In this document: one piece after another, positions 7,225-16,811 of the stretch | Numbering within the stretch: the stretch's first letter is position 1 | Layout of the letters: every line of letters begins with the position of its first letter | Assembly: GCA_034429745.1 (NCBI GenBank) | Contig: DAOUFY010000043.1 | Span: 31,061-95,060 of the forward strand | Direction of reading: 5' to 3' | Length of the DNA: 64,000 nt | Source: JBAXBF01 sp034429745 | Lineage (GTDB): Bacteria > Chloroflexota > Anaerolineae > Anaerolineales > DRKV01 | Translations under genes and position numbers: made by a program | The notes under the pieces: model-generated | Told to the model about the DNA's origin: nothing | Seen by the model: only the letters and a program-made list of their open reading frames with translations | Databases searched by the model: none

Positions 7225-9801
7225 CTTATTCATCACTAATCCATCTGCACCGCGGTCAATTACAATCGTATCGCCGGGATGGAATTTACCTGATAGGATG
7301 GCTAATGCTAACACATCCTGTACTTCACGTTGGATCGCGCGTTTCAGTGGTCTTGCACCATAATCCGGATCATAGCCGACTTCCGCAAGGTATTCTTTTG
7401 CAGGTTGGTTAACCTGAAGCTTGTACCCTTTCTCCTCAAGCAGTGAGGCTAAGCGCTTTAATTGGATATCTACGATTTTCACCAAATCCTCTCGATCCAA
7501 CGGATGGAAGATAACCACTTCGTCAATACGGTTTAAAAATTCTGGCCTAAAATGAGCTTGCAGAACACGGTTGATCTGGTCGCGGCTTACGGTATGCTGA
7601 GGTTGACGATTACCGTTCGTGAACCAAAGCTCATTCCCTAAATTGCTCGTCATAATGACAACGACATTGCGAAAATCTACTGTTCGCCCTTGCCCGTCGG
7701 TAAGGCGCCCGTCATCCAACAATTGAAGCAGCACATTGAAAACTTCTGGATGAGCTTTTTCAATCTCATCAAAAAGAACAACACTATAAGGGCGGCGGCG
7801 AACTGCTTCGGTCAGCTGACCACCTTCTTCGTAGCCAACATAGCCGGGCGGCGCGCCAACTAAGCGAGAAACAGTGTGCTTTTCTTGATATTCACTCATA
7901 TCAATCCGTACCATAGCTCGCTCATCATCAAAAAGAAATTCTGCAAGAGCGCGTGCAAGTTCGGTTTTACCCACACCCGTCGGGCCTAAGAAAATAAACG
8001 AACCAATTGGACGGTTGGGATCCTGCAAGCCGGCTCTTGCCCGCCGTACAGCATTGGCTACCACGCGGACTGCTTCATCCTGTCCTACCAATCGTTGATG
8101 AATGCGTTCTTCCATGCGGATTAATTTTTCTGTTTCCCCTTCTAACAGGCTTGAGACTGGTATGCCTGTCCAACGCGATACAACCCCGGCAATATCCTCA
8201 GCATCAACCTCTTCCTTAAGAAGGGCACCTTTCGATTGAAGCTCCTTTAACGTTTGATCAAGGTTTTTAAGCCGCTCTTCCAATTCTCTCAGTGTACCAT
8301 AGCGCAAGCGAGCTACTTTTTCCAAATCTGCCAAGCGCTCAGCGCGTTCAATTTCCAAACGAGTTTGCTCAATTTGTTCCTTTACGCTGCGCATTTCAGA
8401 GATAACTTGCTTTTCCTCCTGCCAGCGTTTTCGGATCCCATCTGCTCTTTCTCGTTCCACAGCAATTTCTTCTTCCAGTTTCGCTAACCGCTCTTTTGAA
8501 GCTTGGTCTTTTTCTTTTTTCAACGCCTCGCGTTCAATTTCAAGCTGCATGATATGCCGGTCAACTTCGTCCAAAGCCTGCGGCTTTGAATCAATTTCTG
8601 TTCGCAGGCGAGCAGCTGCCTCATCAATTAAGTCAATAGCTTTATCAGGAAGGTGTCGGTCGCTAATATAGCGGTTAGAAAGCGTTGCGGCGGCAATTAC
8701 GGCAGCATCCGTAATGCGCACTCCGTGGTGCACTTCATAGCGTTCTTTCAAACCGCGCAATATGCTTATCGTATCTTCCACGCTTGGTTCACCAACATAA
8801 ACCGGCTGGAAGCGGCGTTCTAAAGCAGCATCCTTCTCTACATATTTGCGGTATTCATCCAATGTTGTTGCTCCGATCAAATGCAATTCACCGCGCGCCA
8901 GCATTGGCTTAAGCATATTGCCTGCGTCCATTGCTCCTTCGGCAGCCCCGGCACCAATGACTGTATGCATTTCATCAATGAAAAGGATGATTTGTCCTTC
9001 AGCTTGAACAATTTCCTTCAAAACAGCTTTCAACCGCTCTTCAAATTCGCCGCGATATTTAGCGCCGGCGATCAACGCCCCCATATCCAATTGAATAATG
9101 CGTTTGTTTTTCAAACCTTCAGGCACATCACCGTTTACTATTCGTTGGGCAAGCCCTTCTACAATCGCGGTTTTTCCTACCCCTGGTTCACCTGTCAGCG
9201 CCGGGTTATTTTTCGTGCGGCGAGTCAAAATTTGAATAACGCGTCTAATCTCTTCATCCCGTCCAATTACTGGGTCAAGTTTACCTTGACGGGCTAAAGC
9301 TGTTAAATCGCGTCCATACTTCTCCAACGCTTGATAGGTATCCTCCGGAGTTTGGGAAGTAACCCGCTGTGTTCCGCGTACATCTTTCAGCGATTTTAAG
9401 ATGGCTTCTTGGGTCAGACCGAACTGAGCCATCAGCTTGCCTTCGCTGCTCTCAGTCAGTGCCAATAAGATATGCTCCACCGAGACATAGTCATCTTGCA
9501 TGCCTTTTGCAAAACGTTCAGCGGCGGCTAAGACATCTGCTGCAGGTTTGCTCAACCCTGCTTCGGCAGCAGCACCATACATTTTGGGCTTCTTTTCCAG
9601 CTCCTGCTTCACCCGATCCCTCAAGGCAGCAATTCCTCCAGCTACTTTCATGACAATTGCCGCTGCAATCCCTTCTTCCTGCTGCAGCAAAGCCAGCAGC
9701 AAGTGAGCCGGTTCAATTGCTGAATGATTCATGTCTTCAGCAAGCTGTTTTGCTTTAAATATTGCTTCTTGGGATTTTTGTGTATATTGATTTAAATTCA
9801 T
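7213..9801 (-). CDS. clpB: ATP-dependent disaggregase ClpB
   Basis: Hsp100 chaperone that resolubilises aggregates with DnaK/DnaJ; about 862 residues, standard length. A double Clp N-domain (about 1-145) is followed by NBD1 with Walker A GEPGVGKTAI, a long charged coiled-coil middle domain (about 400-520, diagnostic of ClpB over ClpA/ClpC), and NBD2 with GPTGVGKTEL and Walker B VVLFDEIEKAHPEV. Start 9801 (MNLNQYTQ) has an SD GGAGGG just upstream; the in-frame ATG at 9813 overlaps that SD and is rejected. The 3' end overlaps dnaA tail to tail by 12 bp. No CIRCE element is present upstream. Confidence 0.97.
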   Translation of the reverse strand: MNLNQYTQKSQEAIFKAKQLAEDMNHSAIEPAHLLLALLQQEEGIAAAIVMKVAGGIAALRDRVKQELEKKPKMYGAAAEAGLSKPAADVLAAAERFAKGMQDDYVSVEHILLALTESSEGKLMAQFGLTQEAILKSLKDVRGTQRVTSQTPEDTYQALEKYGRDLTALARQGKLDPVIGRDEEIRRVIQILTRRTKNNPALTGEPGVGKTAIVEGLAQRIVNGDVPEGLKNKRIIQLDMGALIAGAKYRGEFEERLKAVLKEIVQAEGQIILFIDEMHTVIGAGAAEGAMDAGNMLKPMLARGELHLIGATTLDEYRKYVEKDAALERRFQPVYVGEPSVEDTISILRGLKERYEVHHGVRITDAAVIAAATLSNRYISDRHLPDKAIDLIDEAAARLRTEIDSKPQALDEVDRHIMQLEIEREALKKEKDQASKERLAKLEEEIAVERERADGIRKRWQEEKQVISEMRSVKEQIEQTRLEIERAERLADLEKVARLRYGTLRELEERLKNLDQTLKELQSKGALLKEEVDAEDIAGVVSRWTGIPVSSLLEGETEKLIRMEERIHQRLVGQDEAVRVVANAVRRARAGLQDPNRPIGSFIFLGPTGVGKTELARALAEFLFDDERAMVRIDMSEYQEKHTVSRLVGAPPGYVGYEEGGQLTEAVRRRPYSVVLFDEIEKAHPEVFNVLLQLLDDGRLTDGQGRTVDFRNVVVIMTSNLGNELWFTNGNRQPQHTVSRDQINRVLQAHFRPEFLNRIDEVVIFHPLDREDLVKIVDIQLKRLASLLEEKGYKLQVNQPAKEYLAEVGYDPDYGARPLKRAIQREVQDVLALAILSGKFHPGDTIVIDRGADGLVMNKLSA

Positions 9802-9864
9802 TATTCCCTCCATAATTCCTTAAGTAAAATAAATATTTGATATGAATAAATGCTCACTATGGGG

Positions 9865-9892
9865 ATTATAGGAAAAGACTATATAAAGTCTA
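9865..9892 (-). promoter_or_regulatory. clpB promoter
   Basis: On the minus strand TAGACT (9892-9887) and TATAAT (9870-9865) are separated by 16 bp. A short dyad AGACT/AGTCT (9876-9880, 9887-9891) overlaps the -35 and spacer. The promoter gives a leader of roughly 60 nt before the clpB start. It looks like a housekeeping promoter; no heat-shock operator was recognised. Confidence 0.5.
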
Positions 9893-9949
9893 TAAATACA
9901 ATATAAGAAAAAAGTAACATTAAAAGCAAGAGACAGAATTACAGACTAT

Positions 9950-12442
9950 CTACTCCTCATCCTCAACAGCGATGATGGCAGGTGTTGGATCATCTACACA
10001 AACCGTTTGACCATTTGGAAAAGTTATCCAGGTTTGTTGAGCATCGCGAAGAATAGTCAAGCCGCGATAAGCGATCGTTACTTGCCATGGAAACGGGTTA
10101 TATCCCGCTAAACCAATTTTCCATGGTGAATATAAGGTTACCCCTAAAGTTTGTAAAAACAACCCTAAAGGTGCCAAGCCGCGTAAAGAATTCATTTCAC
10201 CCTTTCCTTCTCCGGAAAAAGCATCATATAATTCAAAAAATGCCCCCCATTTTTTCAGCGATTGGGTTACACAATTCATTATACGAGTTACGAGAGCAAC
10301 ACATTCTGCAGAATAACCATGCTCCAATAACCCTTCTCCAAGAAGCGTGCTCCAAACCATTGAGATGTTTGTAGAAATTGAGGAAGGAGGAGCAGCAAAA
10401 CGGCTGCGGAGAAGTGGAAAGTTATCTTGCCAATTTTTAGGGTACTCTCCTAAACCATACGGATAGAACAACCCTTCCTGTTCATCAAACAGCCGAGTTT
10501 TAAGAGCAGCTGCTTGCTCTGGTGTGATCAGATCACCCCATAAAGGCAAAAAGAGGCTTAAGTCTATAAAAGAATAACCTAAAGAAGAAACCGAAAACTT
10601 ATCTTCATCACCAATGTTTTGAACTTCAATTCGTTCAACTTGAGTATATGAAACAGCCGTTGTAGCCTGCCCAATTTTTAGCAGCACCCAACGCCATTGG
10701 GAAAGCGGCAGCACCTCACAAATTGAATTTCCTTGGGCATCCTTTCCTTCTATGCTGACCTTAGGGCGTTGAGAACGATCGCCTTCTGTTTCCAACCGTA
10801 AAACCAAGCGGGCTGCACTTGGAAAAGAATAATTCAATTCCAAAATTCCATTGCCCACCCGTTCCCCCAACCAATAACCGTCAGTCTGCGTATGGGCATC
10901 ACGATCGCGATAAAGAAACAACCTCTTCTCTGCATTCCAAAAAGTGCGCAGCGTGAGCTTAAGCATTTCAGCCAACTCACTGAAACGCACATGCTTCACC
11001 GCTCCGCGCCCTTGCAGCAAAGGTTCCGGCAAGCTAAGTTCCTCACATATGGAAAGCATGCTTTTAATCTCATGGATTAATAAAGCACATAACGCAGGGC
11101 TTTCAACAGCATTCATTAGGGCGCCTTGCGCACCAGCTATGAGCCGCGAAAACAGCGGATGGTCGGCAAATCCAAACTGAAGCGGATGTTCCCATTCTGG
11201 TGCGCCATCTACATCTTCATCATGATCTGAAAACCAGGCTTGTAAATAGCCGCGTAAAGGTTCAACGCTGCGAGCTAAAAATTCCTTATCGCGAGTATAT
11301 TGATAAATTTTCCATGTGAGAGCGGCTAACAAAGGTGTTGCCAACATGCGGCTGCGCTGTCCGCTTAAACCCGGACGGCAATCTATTGCACCCGTTGAGG
11401 TGTTTTGAACAGAGAAATAGTTCAATAACAAGCCTTGGAACAAATGAGGAGCAACAGGTAAAAGCAACGAAGCTGCATAATATACATCCAATACTCCCTG
11501 ACCGCTCCATGCATATCCATAATCGCTTCCATCGCCGCGTATCGAGTAGCCTTGATGTTGAGAGCGAGTAAGAAGCAGAGAAGGGAAAGGCAATGTGGCA
11601 TTCTCTGCTATTGACTTTTCTGAATGCTCTACTGTTGAACTAAATAAGCTTAATCCAATTTGCTGAGATAAAGCAAAAGCAGCATTCCAATCCGGATCTC
11701 CGCATTGAATATCTATCCACGTACTGTTGGAGAGCATTAAGCGAGCAAATTCTGCTTCCCAATTGCGATTGAGGTAACTGCGCGCTAAGTTGAATGAATC
11801 TTGCAAATCGCTGCATGCTGCTTCGGCCCAGAATAATTCCTTTACGGCGCCAGGCAATAGTTCAATAGTCTGATAAAGTGATGGATAAGGTACATTGCCT
11901 ATCGCAGACTCACCTCGCAGACAAACAAGCGGTGAAAGCATGGAGGTTTTACCCCACAACACAGGGGCATATTGGATTTTCGTTACCGCCATACGACTTC
12001 CGCTTGAAGAATTTACTTCTAAAGGGATAAGTACAGCTACCCAAGCCAATTGAAGTTGGCGGGTTAAAGCGGAAGCATTCGTTACTTGGATTCTTCCCCA
12101 TACAGCATGTGATTCGGGCACCCAATAATCCAATTCTACTGCAATACCTTCAAAGGGTTGACAGACAAGCCGAGCAAAATTAGGGTAAGCAAAGCTCACT
12201 AATGGCGGTTGAAAAAATTCTGATGGATCAGTAATTGAATGATTATCCTCAGTGAATTGGGGGAAAAGCACAAACCGACGCGCTCGCAAGCCAAAAGAGG
12301 TGGTTAGTCCTATTACTGTAGGTATTCCTTCACTAACCTTTAGCTCCCAGATGTGATCATCGCAATAATCTACCTGAGAAAAACGGGCGTCTGCAGCTAA
12401 AGTTATACTGCCAGCAGATAAAAGTCGGTTCCAAGGCTGCAT
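9950..12442 (-). CDS. Large six-hairpin-glycosidase-like protein
   Basis: Protein of 830 residues without signal peptide. The N-terminal third is beta-rich. From about residue 290 the sequence has helical-hairpin features of (alpha/alpha)6 glycosidases (GH63/trehalase/GH15-like): RGDGSDYGYAWSGQGVLDVYYAASLL-like core at about 307-332, a helix-rich middle with EWEHPLQFGFADHPLF, and later segments around LYDAFSGEGKGEMNSLRG. The acidic residues at these points are candidate catalytic acids/bases. The likely substrate is an alpha-linked oligosaccharide, possibly cytoplasmic, but this is a fold-level assignment. It lies 10 bp downstream of the PHP-protein gene and probably shares its transcript. 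Confidence 0.6.
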   Translation of the reverse strand: MQPWNRLLSAGSITLAADARFSQVDYCDDHIWELKVSEGIPTVIGLTTSFGLRARRFVLFPQFTEDNHSITDPSEFFQPPLVSFAYPNFARLVCQPFEGIAVELDYWVPESHAVWGRIQVTNASALTRQLQLAWVAVLIPLEVNSSSGSRMAVTKIQYAPVLWGKTSMLSPLVCLRGESAIGNVPYPSLYQTIELLPGAVKELFWAEAACSDLQDSFNLARSYLNRNWEAEFARLMLSNSTWIDIQCGDPDWNAAFALSQQIGLSLFSSTVEHSEKSIAENATLPFPSLLLTRSQHQGYSIRGDGSDYGYAWSGQGVLDVYYAASLLLPVAPHLFQGLLLNYFSVQNTSTGAIDCRPGLSGQRSRMLATPLLAALTWKIYQYTRDKEFLARSVEPLRGYLQAWFSDHDEDVDGAPEWEHPLQFGFADHPLFSRLIAGAQGALMNAVESPALCALLIHEIKSMLSICEELSLPEPLLQGRGAVKHVRFSELAEMLKLTLRTFWNAEKRLFLYRDRDAHTQTDGYWLGERVGNGILELNYSFPSAARLVLRLETEGDRSQRPKVSIEGKDAQGNSICEVLPLSQWRWVLLKIGQATTAVSYTQVERIEVQNIGDEDKFSVSSLGYSFIDLSLFLPLWGDLITPEQAAALKTRLFDEQEGLFYPYGLGEYPKNWQDNFPLLRSRFAAPPSSISTNISMVWSTLLGEGLLEHGYSAECVALVTRIMNCVTQSLKKWGAFFELYDAFSGEGKGEMNSLRGLAPLGLFLQTLGVTLYSPWKIGLAGYNPFPWQVTIAYRGLTILRDAQQTWITFPNGQTVCVDDPTPAIIAVEDEE

Positions 12443-12452
12443 AATGTAGGTG

Positions 12453-13235
12453 CTACTCCCGGCGATTACAGCGGTTTTCTTTAATAGCCTGTTTAAGGTC
12501 TTGCAAAGAGCTTATTTTCCCTTCACAACGATTGAACGTCAACATTTGAAAGACATTATGGGCATCTGAATTATAGACGCACGGCAAGTGAACCTTTTTT
12601 TGGATGGCAATCAAGGTTTGCCAATCTTGCGGATTAATACCGCCGCATTCCACAGCATCAAAACCACTTTGGATTAATTCCTCTTCTGAAAAGCGCGTAC
12701 CTTGGGCAAAGGGATGTGCAGCAATAGCTATACCACCTTGATCATGGATCTCTTCAACTTGCTGTTTTACAGGCAATCGTTCGTTTATCGAATGTGTAAT
12801 ACCAATAGCTAACACATGAACGCGGCCGGTTACTTCCATTCCTGGAATGCAAAGCAAGCGCGTTTCAGCTTTACATTTACGGATGTTCTCGCGGCATACA
12901 GGTGTATCGTCAAAATGATGATCGGTTATTGCAATAAAATCATAGCGCATTTTAATTGCCTGCTTTAGCATAACATCAAATTCATTTCTGCCATCTGAGC
13001 AAGTAGTATGGAGATGCAAATCACCAATCGAAAACTGTTTTGATGTTGGGGATGGAGTTGGAGACACAGAAGGAGCAACTGTAGAGGCAGGCAGACATAG
13101 ATCTTTCGGGATGATGCAAGCTGCGTTCTCTTGTTTTGCTAGTGTACCTTCAGTCCCCAACCATATCAGGCCAGTCATCAGCATCACAAGCAGAGATTTG
13201 TAGTACTGAATATTGCAACCGCTTTGTTTATACAT
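12453..13235 (-). CDS. Exported PHP-domain phosphoesterase-like protein
   Basis: Protein of about 260 residues with an N-terminal hydrophobic segment (about 13-33), a Pro/Ser/Thr-rich linker (about 55-68) and a PHP metal-dependent hydrolase domain. The metal-binding motifs appear in order: HLHTTCSDG, TDHH, PGMEVTG, AAHPFAQ and NSDAH. PHP proteins hydrolyse phosphoesters using a tri-metal centre; stand-alone exported versions are related to the CehA/McbA group. I chose the third of three adjacent start codons (GTG ATG ATG) because it lies 8 bases from the SD AGGAG. The substrate is unknown. Confidence 0.8.
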   Translation of the reverse strand: MYKQSGCNIQYYKSLLVMLMTGLIWLGTEGTLAKQENAACIIPKDLCLPASTVAPSVSPTPSPTSKQFSIGDLHLHTTCSDGRNEFDVMLKQAIKMRYDFIAITDHHFDDTPVCRENIRKCKAETRLLCIPGMEVTGRVHVLAIGITHSINERLPVKQQVEEIHDQGGIAIAAHPFAQGTRFSEEELIQSGFDAVECGGINPQDWQTLIAIQKKVHLPCVYNSDAHNVFQMLTFNRCEGKISSLQDLKQAIKENRCNRRE

Positions 13236-13306
13236 CATCACATCTCCTGCTTAAATCATAACATAGAATATCCCTATCCGTGAGCAATGAATAAAAGGTC
13301 CTGCAA

Positions 13307-13315
13307 TGGTATAAT
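13307..13315 (+). promoter_or_regulatory. Extended -10 promoter of the class A PBP gene
   Basis: TGGTATAAT is a perfect extended -10 element 23 bases before the ATG at 13338; no good -35 is present, as expected for this promoter class. Its position inside the upstream in-frame extension supports the 13338 start. Confidence 0.55.
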
Positions 13316-13337
13316 GGAATTGAAAGAGGAGGTAGTG

Positions 13338-16300
13338 ATGAATCCAAAAGAAAGTCCGCACGAGCGTTTTCGCCGCTTGTTGGCAGAAGCTCAAGAAAGT
13401 ACACCTAAACCTGCCGTCACTGAGCCTTCTGCAAAAGAACCCTCAGCAGAAAGAAAAGAGAGCCCCCAAACGGGTCTCTCACCTGCAGTTTCCACAACCC
13501 AACCTACTGAACGATTGCCGCATTCCAAAGAAGAACTTCCTCCTGCTGTGGAACAAACCTTAGTAGGACAAACCTGGATTGACGGGAAGCCACTCCAGAC
13601 AGAAATCTTAGAAGGAAAAGACGAAGAACTTCCCCAACCCACTCAAAAAGTCGAGCGAGCTGAAACACCTCTACCTCCACCTTTAGGTGAAACGCCTCAC
13701 ATGCCTCCGGCCGCCTTAGATTCGCATGCCATGCCTTTGCCGCGTCGTGTTTCAGAAATTGATGTCGCCGCAACTCGCGTCAGCCCTGCGGCATACGAAA
13801 CACCTGCATACAGAGAGCATAGGGGAGAAGAGGACTCCTTTCCTCCTAAGCGAACTTCTTCCGGCAGCCGGCCTTCGGAACAACAATATAGAACTAATGT
13901 TCCAATAACACCATCAGCCGTTAAAGAAACTAAAGAGCGCAAGCCAAAACCATTAGCAGCAAAAGTGCAACGCGATTCTCGCAAAAAGCTAAGCTGTATT
14001 GGCTACGGCATTGTTGCTTCATTATTCCTCTTTGTTCTCAGCGGATTAATCCTTGCCTCCATTCTCATTTACCAATACTACAATATCGCAAAAACCTTAC
14101 CTAGCATCGAGGAGCTGCGAGCCAAAGCCTCGCAATTTGAGACGACCAGAATATTTGATCGCAAAGGCAATCTGCTGTACGAAATACTAGACCCAAATGC
14201 GGGCCGCCGAACTTACGTAACGTTAGACAAGATATCGCCATTCATGATTGCTGCCACACTAGCTACTGAGGACAAAGACTTTTATTCTCACGGTGGTTAT
14301 GATGCGGTAGCCATTGTGCGCGCCTTTTGGCAAAACTATACCAGTGGCGAAGTTGTATCCGGAGCCTCAACAATTACCCAACAGTTAGCCCGCACTCTGC
14401 TTCTTAGCCCAGAAGAACGCAGTCAGCAAACTTACCAAAGAAAATTACGCGAAGCTATTCTTGCTGCTGAAATTACTCGCCGTTACACTAAAGATGAGAT
14501 ATTGGAACTATATTTGAATGAAATATACTACGGAAATCTTGCATATGGGGTGGAAGCAGCTGCCGAGACATATTTCAATACGACAGCCAGTAATTTAACC
14601 TTGGCTCAATCCGCCTTTTTAGCCGGACTTCCTCAAGCTCCTTCAGTCTATGATGTGTTCGTCAACCGTGAAGCTGCCATGAAGCGCACCGAACAGGTGC
14701 TGTATCTGATGTTTGAAGCCAGCAAGGAAAAGGGCTGCATTTTTGTCAGCAATCACCAAAACCCAGTATGCATAGATGTACTCCAAGCGATTAGTGCAGC
14801 TGAAGAGATAAAAAATTATCCTTTCAAGAAAAATGAGGTGAAAATTGAGCATCCCCATTGGGTGAATTACATCCGTTCACTGCTTGAAAGCCAATATGAT
14901 GCTCAAACCATTTATCGCTCAGGCTTTTCGGTCTATACCACACTGGACCCTGATCTGCAAAGTGAAGCCGAAAAACTCGTCAACCAGCAGATTGCTTCGC
15001 TGGCGGAAAATAATGCACATAGCGGCGCGTTAGTTGCCATCCAACCAGCCAGCGGTGAAATCCTAGCTATGGTTGGATCAGCTGATTATTTCGGAGACGA
15101 AAAAAGTGCCCAAGTGAACATGGCAGTTAGTCCGCGCCAACCCGGCTCAGCTATTAAACCACTTACTTACGTTGCCGCCTTTGAAAAAGGATGGACAGCT
15201 GCCACATTAATTTGGGATGTACCGAGTGAATTTCCACCTTCCGGCTTAGAAAACGATCCAAGACCACCTTACGTACCAGTAAACTACGATGGGCGCTTCC
15301 ATGGACCTGTTACTGTACGCTATGCCTTAGCTAATTCCTATAACATTCCTGCTGTCAAAACGCTTCAATTTGTTGGAGTCTATGGAACATCCGATCGCCC
15401 TGGTGAATCGGGGTTGATTGGCATGGCGCGTCGTTTAGGAATCACAACCCTTAATCGGAATGATTACGGATTGTCGCTTACCCTTGGGGGTGGAGAAGTC
15501 TCTTTGCTCGAATTAACCTCTGCTTATGCTGTCTTTGCCAATGGAGGACGACGCGTACCGCCAGTAGCCATTACCCGGATAACAGATTTTGAAGGCAAAG
15601 AAATCTTTCGCCACGAAGCGGCAGAAGCTCAACAAGTTATCAGTCCGGCACACGCCTTTCTTATTTCATCTATACTATCGGACAATGAAGCCCGCTCAGC
15701 CTCTTTTGGAGCAGACTCACCGTTGAATTTGCCTTTTCCAGCCGCAGTAAAGACCGGCACCACCAATGATTTTCGCGACAATTGGACAATCGGCTACACC
15801 CCAGATTTGGTTGTTGGGGTATGGGTCGGAAACCCTGACTATACTCCTATGATCAACACTACTGGTCTCACTGGGGCAGCTCCAATCTGGTCAACCTTCA
15901 TGCAAATTGCCATCCCTAAAATTACTCAAGGACGGATAACCCCCTTTGCCCGTCCGGCGGACATCATCGAAAAGGTTATCTGCTCCATATCTGGCACAGA
16001 ACCTTCCCAATGGTGTCCGCAGCAGCGAGTAGAATACTTTGCAGCCAATCAACCGCCTCTTCCCAAAGAAAACGATCTCTGGCAGGAAAGCATGATAGAT
16101 ACGTGGACTTCTTTGCTCGCTTCCCGTGATTGCCCTGAATTTACCGAAAAAGTATTCACTATCAATGTAACCGATCTATGGGCAATTAAATGGCTTAGTG
16201 AAGACCCACAAGGCAAACAATGGGCAGAAGAGATGGGTTTTCCTGATCCCATCGTTTTCACCCCTTCTCGCTTATGTAAAAACAGTGATTCGCGTCCTAA

Positions 16301-16745
16301 ACTGGCTTTTGCCTATCCGCGTGATGGAGATGTGATTAAAACATCACCTCTAGATATTTATATTCAAGCAGGTGCAACATCCGATTATGAAGGGTTCTCC
16401 TTATTCTATGGCAATGGAAGAGAGCCTCAAAAGTGGGAGCTTCTGGCTCAAGGGAGAGATCAATACCTCAATCCCGAGAAAATCATCAGCTGGGATATCA
16501 GTCAACTGCCTGCTGGTGAATATACCTTGCGATTGCTGATCACCAGCCTGCGGCATACTTACGCCGAAACTAAAATCACGTTGCGCCTAGAAGTGCCAAC
16601 ACCTACACCCACAGCCACTTCAACTGAACTGCCAACACCAACAGCGACGATGACAAGCACCCCTACCGCAACAAACACTGCCACAATTCCGCCAACTGAA
16701 TCACCTGTGCCAACCATAACACCCAGCATCACACCCACTGAGTAG
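13338..16745 (+). CDS. Bifunctional class A penicillin-binding protein
   Basis: Peptidoglycan glycosyltransferase/transpeptidase, 1135 residues. An unusually long Pro/Glu-rich cytoplasmic region (1-217) precedes one membrane helix (about 221-246). The GT51 domain has catalytic Glu311 in ATEDKDFYSHGG and the GASTITQQLAR motif (342-352). The transpeptidase domain has SAIK (Ser604), a later SYN triad and KTGTTND. The tail is a beta-type segment followed by about 50 residues rich in Thr and Pro (PTPTPTATS...), a surface-linker style common in Chloroflexota. Start 13338 has a strong SD (agaggaggt). Length exceeds normal PBP1 (about 700-850) because of the N-terminal and C-terminal extensions. Confidence 0.95.
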   Translation: MNPKESPHERFRRLLAEAQESTPKPAVTEPSAKEPSAERKESPQTGLSPAVSTTQPTERLPHSKEELPPAVEQTLVGQTWIDGKPLQTEILEGKDEELPQPTQKVERAETPLPPPLGETPHMPPAALDSHAMPLPRRVSEIDVAATRVSPAAYETPAYREHRGEEDSFPPKRTSSGSRPSEQQYRTNVPITPSAVKETKERKPKPLAAKVQRDSRKKLSCIGYGIVASLFLFVLSGLILASILIYQYYNIAKTLPSIEELRAKASQFETTRIFDRKGNLLYEILDPNAGRRTYVTLDKISPFMIAATLATEDKDFYSHGGYDAVAIVRAFWQNYTSGEVVSGASTITQQLARTLLLSPEERSQQTYQRKLREAILAAEITRRYTKDEILELYLNEIYYGNLAYGVEAAAETYFNTTASNLTLAQSAFLAGLPQAPSVYDVFVNREAAMKRTEQVLYLMFEASKEKGCIFVSNHQNPVCIDVLQAISAAEEIKNYPFKKNEVKIEHPHWVNYIRSLLESQYDAQTIYRSGFSVYTTLDPDLQSEAEKLVNQQIASLAENNAHSGALVAIQPASGEILAMVGSADYFGDEKSAQVNMAVSPRQPGSAIKPLTYVAAFEKGWTAATLIWDVPSEFPPSGLENDPRPPYVPVNYDGRFHGPVTVRYALANSYNIPAVKTLQFVGVYGTSDRPGESGLIGMARRLGITTLNRNDYGLSLTLGGGEVSLLELTSAYAVFANGGRRVPPVAITRITDFEGKEIFRHEAAEAQQVISPAHAFLISSILSDNEARSASFGADSPLNLPFPAAVKTGTTNDFRDNWTIGYTPDLVVGVWVGNPDYTPMINTTGLTGAAPIWSTFMQIAIPKITQGRITPFARPADIIEKVICSISGTEPSQWCPQQRVEYFAANQPPLPKENDLWQESMIDTWTSLLASRDCPEFTEKVFTINVTDLWAIKWLSEDPQGKQWAEEMGFPDPIVFTPSRLCKNSDSRPKLAFAYPRDGDVIKTSPLDIYIQAGATSDYEGFSLFYGNGREPQKWELLAQGRDQYLNPEKIISWDISQLPAGEYTLRLLITSLRHTYAETKITLRLEVPTPTPTATSTELPTPTATMTSTPTATNTATIPPTESPVPTITPSITPTE

Positions 16746-16811
16746 TCAAACCAAAAAAAGACACTACAGCAATACTTTTGATTGAGAGGGTTTACTCAAG
16801 ATTGTTTAATT

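Noticed and set aside
8881..9297. Plus-strand ORF inside clpB
   Set aside because: Antisense shadow of a conserved gene.
9802..9949. CIRCE or other HrcA site upstream of clpB
   Set aside because: No TTAGCACTC-N9-GAGTGCTAA or close variant is present here or before the dnaJ-like gene.
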